Source: Protonemura montana (taxonomy: Eukaryota > Arthropoda > Insecta > Plecoptera > Nemouridae). Taken from it: a stretch of 64,000 nt of DNA. Where the stretch lies: the NCBI GenBank assembly GCA_947568835.1, contig OX387610.1, positions 7,341,501-7,405,500 of the forward strand, written 5' to 3'. Below, piece after piece: positions 55,571 to 64,000 of this stretch (the stretch's first letter is position 1; the number at the start of each line of letters is the position of its first letter). The position numbers were made by a program, and so were the translations under genes. The notes under the pieces were generated by a model that was given only the letters and a program-made list of their open reading frames with translations, did no database searches and was not told where the DNA came from.

Positions 55571-56290
55571 AAGGGCTTTGGGGTCCTAGGCCAAATTTTG
55601 CAGTTTTTCTGGCTGTTACGATGTGGTAACAGTGCTAAAATTTGAAATTGTTGCAGATATAAGAATTAAATTAAGGAACAACAGGGTTCGAAATGTTTTT
55701 TCTGCTTTCCATAATGAATGCTCAAAAATGCACTTTTTAACCAAGTTCAGAACCACGTGTATCAGAAAGCACATAAGTACATGTTCAAAAAAATATACGA
55801 GATGTGCTGAAACTAAATTCTTCTTCTACAATCTTTGAGTGTGTTGGTCCACTTAATGATCTCAAATACCAGGATAGAGCCAAGGGTACCTCTTAATCTC
55901 TTATTTGTTATTTATTTAATAAATATATTTAAGATCTTCATCTGTAATCAAGATTTATCTGATTTTTTTTTTTATATATACTTAAAGCAACTTGCATCAA
56001 ACAACTCCTGTCGATTGTGTTTTCTTTTACACGTCTATTGTAAGCAAGGAAATATTTTAAAACCTGCGTATTCACAGTGATTTTATTTTATCAATACTAA
56101 TTTCTTGTTATGCATTTTTACCACCAGAAAGGGCTGAAGGGTGTCGTGTGGACCGTTCGCTGCAAACCGTGTTGATGTACCTACAGAGGCGTAATCACTG
56201 TGATGATTCTCGGAACCATCACAGCAGAAGGACTTTCCGAGATACCTACTCGAGAGAAACCGGCAAACAGATCAAGTAGAATTTTTGAAG

Positions 56291-57866
56291 TAAGTTTATT
56301 TTGTTGGAGTTCTTAAATGATTTTCTGCAGTAGAAAGGGGTACCCTGCTAAGTTCTTTCGGTATTATCTGTTCATTGAATTTCTAAAAAAAATTAAAATC
56401 GTTGTCATGGAAATTGTCACAATAAAAAAATCATACAAAATCTTAACTTTTTCGTTGTCTTAAAAAATATTTCTGCAGTTTTAACAAGATTGAGTTTGTA
56501 CTTTAAAAACTCCAACGAGATCATTTAAAAAATATAAAAGTGTTTGTAAATTTGGAATAGTTCCTCAACTATTTGTCCGATTTTTCTGAAAAATGCGGCA
56601 GGATTAAGTAACAGACAAACAAATGTGCTCTGAAAATTTGGTTCAAATCAAAGCAGACTTTTGGCCGCTAGAGTGTGTCAAACAGATACACAAACAAAAA
56701 AACAAACTCACAGACGTGTTCTTTTTGGGGTAAGTAAAATTTAAGATTTTGATTTGCTCGCTACATTCATCAATGTCATTTTTCGTAAATTTTCTGTAGC
56801 TACAAAACTTTTCGGCTGATTTTTATGAAAAAGGCAGAGGGTCCAAATTAAGAGCACGAAAATATACTCAGCAAGTTTGGTTCCAATCGGAGCGGGAATT
56901 CGGCGGCTCCAGCTCAAACAAACACACAGAAAAAATATGGGAAAAAGAAAATAGGCGCAAAAAAAAGATGAGTGATTTTTTCTGGGGTAGTGATATTTAA
57001 TATTTTGCTTTGCTCGCTAACTTGTCAAGAACTTAATTTATGTATAAATTATTTAAATTAATTACTTACTAAGACTTATTGTCGTTGCAGACTGTCAACC
57101 ATGTATCACCTGTCAGGATGTGCCTCAATGACAACATTAAGTTATATTTTTTGATATGAGCATATCGGTTTTAAAACCTTCAATATAGTACCTAGTATGA
57201 AAATAACATTATATAAGTACGTTTATTTCTGCAAGTTAATTAGTTCTAAATAGCTTGATTGTACAACACATTCAGTGAGTATACTTATAATTTGTTTGAA
57301 GAATTTACCCTGATTGCATCACCAAGAAAAAAATAACTTCTGTCAGGAAGGGCAATGGGTCCAGGTCATGTGCTGGAAAGTATTGGGGTGGGTATAGATA
57401 GGATAAAGGGGCCTTTAGCTGGTTGATATGGGGGGGGGGGGGGATCACTGTCTAAAATGGCCTTCAATCATATTCTTTGTGGAATAATTTAAATAAAATG
57501 CTTAAAGGCCTTCGATCCATGCGATCCAAAGGTTTTTAAATTGGGAAGGAAAGATTGAAACTACTAGGAAAAGTGATGAAAATGGAGGAAGAAAGATTTC
57601 TAAGAAATATTTTAAGCTTGGAATTCATTTAAACTGAAAGGTGGAGAATGTGATGAGGGCCTGAGATGTTCAGGCCCCCAGCCCTTGTATGTTTTTTATG
57701 TTATGTATTATATGTTTGGATATCATAATACTTGTTTTTCAAAAATACAACTTAATATTTTTTCTCAATTCAATTACAAAAATTATCCTCTAATGTTAAG
57801 GTTATTATGATCAATTTTTCTCAGTATCTACCAGACTTAAAGAAAAGCCTGTTTAATTTTCCACAG
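56291..57866. other. Spacer between R-B and copy D
   Basis: Up to about 57520 it is the end of the second duplicated unit (homologous to 39716-40370, plus 56500-57050 which A lacks). 56560-56690 and 56770-56940 resemble each other as a degraded pair (TTCGGCTGATTTTTnTGAAA, AGTTTGGTTCCAATCGGAGC and similar). Poly-G (14) at 57430-57443. The segment ends in TTTTCCACAG, the acceptor of D's first coding exon. Confidence 0.55.
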
Positions 57867-57884
57867 ATTCTCTCCAACTCAACC

Positions 57885-60800
57885 ATGGACTCTCCCAACC
57901 TGATCCAAAAGCATTTCGCAGTCGTCGACTATGTCGTCTTCGGCTTTCTGCTTCTCTGCTCCGTGCTCATCGGAGTATATTTTGGCTTCTTTGCTAAACA
58001 GAAACAGAACACAACGAAAGAATATCTGATGGGTGGGAAAGCAATGGGCATCTTTCCTATTTCAATGTCACTGATTTCAAGGTTTGTACTTCTTCTGATT
58101 GCAGTGGAACACATTTTGAAATATTTTAATTAACATTATTGACGATCATAAAGCATTGCAGCAGGTTCCTGAATAAATGTTACAGTTAGTGAAATAAACA
58201 AAGTCTATGCAGTTAAAGAAAAAATACTCCCAAAAATGATTCCAATCTTAAAAAAAATAAAAATAAATCAGTATGAATGAAGAGTGTGTTGAATTGGATA
58301 ATTTGAAAAATATAGGTGGGATAAGTTAAAAAAAAATGCCCTAAGTGTTGAGACGTAAAGGTTTTTTGGGAAAAAAATATACGAGATGTATATGAACATT
58401 GAACATTGTTAACATTGAACAAGTTTCAATGGTAGCTTCCTTCATTCTTGTTCCTTTGTCAGTCAGCACAAGGTTTTATTGACTAAAAAACCTCTCTGCA
58501 TCAACACCATGTTCACATGGGGCTCAAATAGTTTGCTAAGTCAGAACTGCAAATGAGGGGTTTGAGATTTTTATATCCATTAGAATTTGAATTAGACCCA
58601 CTGCCTGGTACTAACATACTTTGCAAGATTGTCTTTTTTCTCCCAGACAAGTCTGGTGTTCCAGATTCCACACATCAAAATATATCCATCACTCACAAAG
58701 AGTTGCTTTGCTTGATCCTCAAAAGTCAAAGATTTATTACACCCCATTGAAATTTGAAATCCCAGCTAATCTCTATATAGACTGAATGCATGTGGTGCTG
58801 GTGGCACATGGCAAGGAGGGGAAGATTCAGCCAACCAATGGCAATGGTTTCCTACAGCAAACATTTTGCCCCACTACTTCTACCCCCTAAACTTAGGAAT
58901 GTTGACAGCATTTGATGAGAAACAGACCTGAATATGACAAATTCATGGAAATGTGTGTTTAGAGAGATAAAATAAACATTTTAAATTTTTGCATGGAAAT
59001 AAGTGGCTATTTCGCAAAATACACGTATTAAAGTGAAATAGCTTCATTATCTCTTAATTTAGCATAAAAACAAATAGGTTTGTTTATTTATTTTCCGTGA
59101 AATATGGTTTGATAAAAATGAAAAAAATAACAGATTATCTGAAATTTAAGATAATTGGATGGGAAAAGGCTCATTTCGCGATGATTTCGCGGGAAATAGT
59201 TGATTTCGGTGTTATGGATGATTTTTCGTGAATTTCGCGTTTTGTCGCATGAGCTTCTTACATATTTGAGATAGGAATTCAATGAATCGCACTCATTTGT
59301 AAGAATAACAAGAGATAAGAACAATTCGCGATTTCGCGCATCACCATATAATCGTGGCTCTACTAATCGTCAACCTTTTTTTTATCGCTCGGTTAAACAT
59401 CGACTAGAATCTGCTAACTAAATCGAATCCAATCATGGAAAAAAATTTAAAAAAATTATAATACCAGGAGTTTTTATTATAAAAAATTAGTGTACTTCTG
59501 ACTCGCTGTAATGCAAATAACAACTTTTTTTCCAGCTAGAAGATAAAATTCATTCAAACTATTCAAATAAAAAAAAAAAACCTTCACCGCGCTTAGGCCA
59601 GACACAATGTATAAGGGGCCTTAAGAACCTCTCTTCATTTGCCTCGATTCTCTACCTTGTAGCGATAACAAAAGTGCAGAACAAGCGCATTGTTTTGATT
59701 TAAAGAATGACCGCTGAGCAAGTACATCGCCCGTAAATAACTGTGACACTGTGCCCAATGAAATATGATTTAATGTGTAAAATTTCACCAACCCTCATTG
59801 CAGAGACTCACGGTTACCTCTGGTAACGAATGACAGCTTTCATTAAAGTTTGCTGTATTTTGAAATGTGATTCAAGCTTCATAACCGGGAGTCAGCTCCT
59901 GGCTGTGCCTGCAGAAATTTACGTCCATGGTATGCAGTTCTTTATGGTGGTAGTTGGCCAATTGATTGCCAACTTCATAATGATGAGCGTCTTTCTCCCT
60001 GTTTTCTACGCCCTGCAAATCACTTCCAGTTACGAGGTAAACATTCGCAGCAAGCGTCACAATTTTTAGGATTCAGGTATGCATAATTAAAATTCCGGAT
60101 GAGGAATATGATGAGGATTATCAGGAAATTCCGGATAAATTCCGGATAAGGTTGAATGAATATTAACAAAACCTTGCTTTCTGTAACCAAAGTGGCTAGA
60201 TGCAAATATCCAGCTTCCAATGATGCTATCTGTGTTTACCTCAAAGTTTTACCCAAAAAAAATGACTTCAGTTAAAATTAATATTGAAGGCTTGTGCCAG
60301 ATTCCATTTCTTTGCTAATTTTTGCTTTTATAATTTCTTAAATAAGGGCTTTACATTTCTTAGGCTCTAAATTTAAACATGTCTGCATTTGATTTTAACA
60401 AGCGATTGATTTTGTAGTATCTCAAGCTCCGATTCAATCAGTCCGTACGAATCCTCGGATCTTTACTGTTCATCTTGAAAATGGTATGTCAAAAAAACAT
60501 GTTTGCTAGTACACTTTGATTCAAGTCCACTTTTGTACAAGACCTAATTGGATATATTTTTTTTGCAGTTTCTTTACATCCCAATTGCTATGTACACCCC
60601 AGCTTTGGCCTTTAACCAAGGTATACTTTAACAGCCTGAACTAGATATTGCTGACATTTGATTATAATACAAAATAGAAATGCCCCATAATTTGTAAATA
60701 TTTTATATTTCAGTCACTGGAATCCAAATTCATCTCATCACACCAATTATCGGCCTCATCTGTATATTTTATACAACAGTGGTAACTCAGAATAATTTTA

Positions 60801-63800
60801 ATTAATATATATGTAGACATTTTTGGATTTTCTGTTATTCGAGACTAGAAATCCCGAGTAGTTAGGATAAAAAATCTCTTGTCTCGATTATATAACGTTG
60901 TGCTTATAAACCAGCTTATGACATATTGTTATCAACCAATCGGTGGATTGATGCAGGGGTGAATTAAAAAAACATCTTTCTGAATTGCGTTTAGTAGGTA
61001 GTTATGTAGAGCTCACTAGAAAGTCTTAAGTTTGTAAAACTTTAAGGGATACAATGTTTTCCGTTTTACAGTGCAATCTTCCCAGCGCATAAACGGGTAG
61101 ATCAACTAAGATGAAATATTTTTGAACTTAAAAACTAATGCAAAACCTGTCCCAAAACTTTCTGAAGATCTTTATATAACTAGTAGGCACAATTTTGACA
61201 AAAAGTTTTTGAATTGCAAGCATGGGCAACCCCTGAAAATTGAATCGATCGGTAGAGAAGAAATTGTGCTATGCTGATTCACATACAGAAACATAGGTAT
61301 CGAGGTAAATGATTGTTTGTCTAAAAAACATAAATCATAAAACTTGTAGAGAATCTTTACAAGTTTTGTGGTGATGTCTCAATAAGTTAAGATTTAAGTT
61401 AAGTTATGTTAAGATCAGATAAGTTAAGATTAAGGTGGGGCCATTTTTTTTTAATTACTCAATTTGGAAATTATTGTATTTGTATTTATTTTTTTTTATC
61501 TTTTTCCAACCCAAATGTTCTCAGCTTTTAAGCAGTGTTTCTTTTTCGTTATTTTTTATCGAGGCGCACAGTTGCACTCAAAAATGCTTACGTTCAGACT
61601 GCTACTGCGCACGAACGGTGGGATTTAAACTTTTGAAAAAATCGGTGTTATTTAGTCCTAGATATGCAATTCATTTGCTCTCAGGTTTAAGAGTTAAATA
61701 TGGTCAGGTCACATATCTTTGTTCTGTGTTAATTGGGTTTAGAATGGTCTAGTAGTTACCTACTTACCAAATAAAACTTAATTTTATGAAAACCGCCCAC
61801 ATGTTACATCCATATAAATGTATCTAAACGAATATTGCAGATTAATCTTGAGAGTCCATCATTCTGTTTTAGAAAACAAAGACAAAGTTCAAACAAAATT
61901 TTAAGAAGACTGAACAAAGCATTCCCAGAGGTTACTGCTTTTTTTTCACAGGGAGGATTTAAAGCTGTCGTTTGGACCGATACCTTTCAAACAGTACTGA
62001 TGTACGGAGGCATTGCTACCGTGATGATTCTTGGTACAAGCAAAGTTGGGGGATTTTCCAAGGTCGTCGAGATAAACCAGCAAACTGATCGGCTTGAGTT
62101 TTTCAAGTGAGCTTAGTTAGATTTGTAATTTTTTTTATAAATTGTGAAGCTTGGCAATAAATTGTCAAAATGTTTTGACAATGAACCTTCTAACACTGTT
62201 CTAGCGGAGTCAGGAAATAAGTAGGTTAAAATAAACCCAACCAAGCTTAAAAGGGCAGTTCATCTGTCATAGTACATCAAGCCGCCTGCCGGCTTGACAT
62301 CCCGTCAGAACGAAATGATAAAAGTAAACTGAGACACGATACCAATGTGCTTAGCACAGCATTGGCCGCAAAAGACTACGGACTGAGACTCAACTATAGG
62401 ATTTGATATCTTTAAAAAGGAATGAAACAAAATTTCAATTATAAAAACTGCCCCTTGTTACTCTCCCATTGCCACTTTACCTATCAGATTTTACCAATTC
62501 CCGTCTCTGCTCAGCATGGACTTGGATCCAACATTGCGCTCAACGTTTTGGACCGTCGCAGTCGGGGAGATGTTTACTTACCTCTCCTGCAGTGCCGTCA
62601 ATCAAGCCATGAACCAAAGATGCTTGGCAATGGCCAATTTGCGTCGGTCCAACTGGTTAGTGTACTAGGCCGTCATCAATTAACCTAACAATATCGTCAC
62701 CTCGGTGTCTGCATTTAAATATTCTGGTTTTCTTGGCATTTCTTTTTTGAGGTTGTGGGTACATTTTTTTGTCTGCTTTGAACTAGTTTTGGGGCTAGTG
62801 TTCAGTTCTGTCAGCTGTTCTATAGTGTTGATACCGGATCACACTTTTCACTCTGCGTAAGTATGGCAAGCAAACACGCGGGTGTAAAGAAAAATTAATT
62901 TGTTTTTGCTAATGAATAGACACAAATACTTTCTATTGATATAGTATAAAATAGGTATGTGAACTTTAAGTTACTGACTTTTGTGTTGCAGGACGGTGAT
63001 AATCCTGGCCGTGGGCGTGTTTTGCATTGCAACAATAACCTGTTACATAGGTCTCGTAATCTACGCTTTTTTTCATGGATGCGATCCTCTCTCAACAAAG
63101 GTATGCTCAAGTAATTTTAGCATGGAATTCTTACAAATAGCATACAATTACAAATAACGAGGATTTTAAAAGCGAGTGTTGGAAAACGTCAAGAAGGTTT
63201 TGCTGTTTTCCATAGTATTGTTCTATTTTCATACATTTATTTATCTCTCACTCTTTCATACATTTTATATCTTGATTTTTGTCAATTTCTAAAATTATCT
63301 GGTTAATAATGACTAATGAGCCAGTATGTATCCCATACAGTCACACTTGCATTGGAGTTTGGGTATTCTGCATTCTTTGGTAATCCATGGACAGAGATTA
63401 AGATGCCGTAATCCTTTCCAGATGATTGGCAAGGCTGACCAATTATTACCGTTCTTTGTGATGCAAATTTCGGAATCACATCCTGGACTCCCCGGAATAT
63501 TTGTTGCCGGAATTTTTAGCGCAGCTTTAAGGTATGGCAAAATAATTATTGAATTTTATTTTAGTTTCATTATTGTAACTTTGAATTACTTTTCTTCAGC
63601 TCCATGTCTTCTGGTTTGAACTCAATGACTGGTGTTATTCTCCAAGACCTGATTAAGCCGTTGTTGAAAAGACCGATCACCGAGCTGACGGCCAGTAACA
63701 TTATGAAGGTTTGACCATTTACTTCAATTTGATACCATTCCACAATATGTAAATCATGCTCTAAGCTTTAAGCTGAAAGGTTACACCAAAGGTTGAAAAC

Positions 63801-64000
63801 TATTTTTGATGTTGTAAAGAAGGAAAGAGAGAGGGAATGCAAAAGAAGGTTGGGGGAGACATTATACTAAATGGTTGGATTTAGATGTGGTATTTAATTG
63901 TGACTTTATAGTAAACATTAAGCAGTATACTTTTTCAGGTGGTTGCTGCCATAATTGGCTTTATCTGCGTTGGCTTGGTGTTTCTCGTGGGAAAGGCTGG
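57885..64000 (+). CDS. SLC5-family sodium-coupled monocarboxylate/multivitamin-type transporter, copy D (3' end outside window)
   Basis: Exons 57885-58081, 59877-60036, 60418-60483, 60569-60620, 60714-60781, 61952-62106, 62515-62655, 62992-63100, 63422-63531, 63600-63708 and 63939 to the edge. Lengths and phases equal those of A and B for every complete exon, about 389 residues before exon 11. Landmarks: EYLMGGKAMGIFPISMSLIS, VPAEIYVHGMQFF, YLKLRFNQSVR, GGFKAVVWTDTFQ, CYIGLVIYAFFHGCDP, FVMQISES and PGLPGIFVAGIFSAALSS. It is clearly more diverged than A is from B. The start of exon 2 reads SFITGSQLLAVPAE where A has SSISAIFLLGLPAE, and its acceptor (GATTCAAG) lacks a good pyrimidine tract, so that boundary is the weakest. 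Intron 1 holds an inverted hAT relic. Confidence 0.9.
58431..59362 (-). mobile_element. Inverted partial copy of the hAT relic, intron 1 of D
   Basis: Reverse complement of about 51095-52050. It ends at 59362 with the same terminal repeat (CACCATATAATCGTGGCTCT) and begins inside the transposase dimerisation remnant (58431). It has one terminal repeat only and is followed by CTAATCGT, close to the flank of the first copy. Confidence 0.85.

Larger units (their letters stand above)
52729..56288 (+). pseudogene. SLC5-type transporter relic R-B (exons 1-3, 5, 6), split by a LINE
   Basis: Exon 1 remnant 52729-52873 (AIDYVMF, ALIGIYFGYF, EYLMG; about seven codons deleted and a frameshift). Exon 2 remnant to 53137 (stops and frameshift; ends TCTAGTTACAAG before GTAGCC). 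Exon 3 remnant 53212-53271 (YPKLQFSQPVRIFGSLLFVL, two codons short). A minus-strand LINE then replaces the exon 4 area. Exon 5 remnant is near 55986-56039 and exon 6 remnant at 56130-56288 (GLKGVVWT then frame loss). No exons 7-13 follow. Same lineage as R-A after copy A. Confidence 0.85.

Noticed and set aside
57807-57884. Upstream in-frame Met for copy D (57807)
   Set aside because: A splice acceptor (CCACAG) lies at 57861-57866 between it and the ATG at 57885, and A and B start at the matching Met.
62190-62330. 5S-SINE tail in intron 6 of D
   Set aside because: A few blocks (GGCTTGAC, CCCGTC, AACACTG) are suggestive, but the match is too decayed to call.

Overview
This is animal (metazoan) nuclear DNA. 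Genes are split into many short exons with GT..AG introns, and the intergenic and intronic space is full of SINEs, a non-LTR retrotransposon, hAT-type DNA transposons, foldback elements and satellites. The base composition is AT-rich. Gene families and repeat types fit an invertebrate, perhaps an arthropod, but I cannot name the organism from the sequence. The evidence for each exon is an open frame, splice sites, matched codon phase across junctions, and paralogue comparison inside the window.

Layout. (1) 1-7.4 kb: a minus-strand rhodopsin-family neuropeptide-type GPCR. Seven exons (2010-6334) cover TM1 to a Ser/Thr/Arg-rich C-tail. 5S-rRNA-derived SINE heads sit against three of its exon boundaries. 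(2) 7.4-21.5 kb: gene-poor, with 5S SINEs, a tRNA-headed element family, foldback elements, a 58-bp minisatellite, LINE debris and a 1.43-kb hAT-like element with an exact 8-bp target duplication. (3) 21.5 kb to the window end: a tandem plus-strand cluster of SLC5-family sodium:solute symporters of the monocarboxylate/multivitamin type. It holds a broken copy (psi0, 21.5-24.5 kb), intact copy A (25027-38364, 13 exons, 587 aa), a relic R-A (38.6-39.7 kb), intact copy B (40981-50572, 13 exons, 587 aa, the same exon lengths as A), a relic R-B (52.7-56.3 kb, disrupted by a LINE), and copy D (57885 to the window edge, exons 1-10 and part of 11).

How it fits together. Gene A plus its relic and gene B plus its relic are two copies of one roughly 16-kb unit. 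Shared introns, shared SINEs and shared poly-G tracts show this. Insertions present in one copy and absent from the other date events after the duplication: a 517-bp hAT element in R-A, LINE pieces in B and R-B, and a satellite expanded about ten-fold in intron 8 of A but single-copy in B. D is a more diverged paralogue. All intact copies keep the family's key segments, so the locus looks like an expanding set of plasma-membrane Na+-coupled organic-anion or vitamin transporters. Substrates cannot be read from the sequence.

I found no CRISPR array, operon, phage or other microbial system. The most unusual items are the tRNA-headed element bounded by perfect 32-bp inverted repeats, the 5S-SINE trimer that supplies the 3' end of a GPCR intron, and the gene-plus-relic duplication with its deletion scars.
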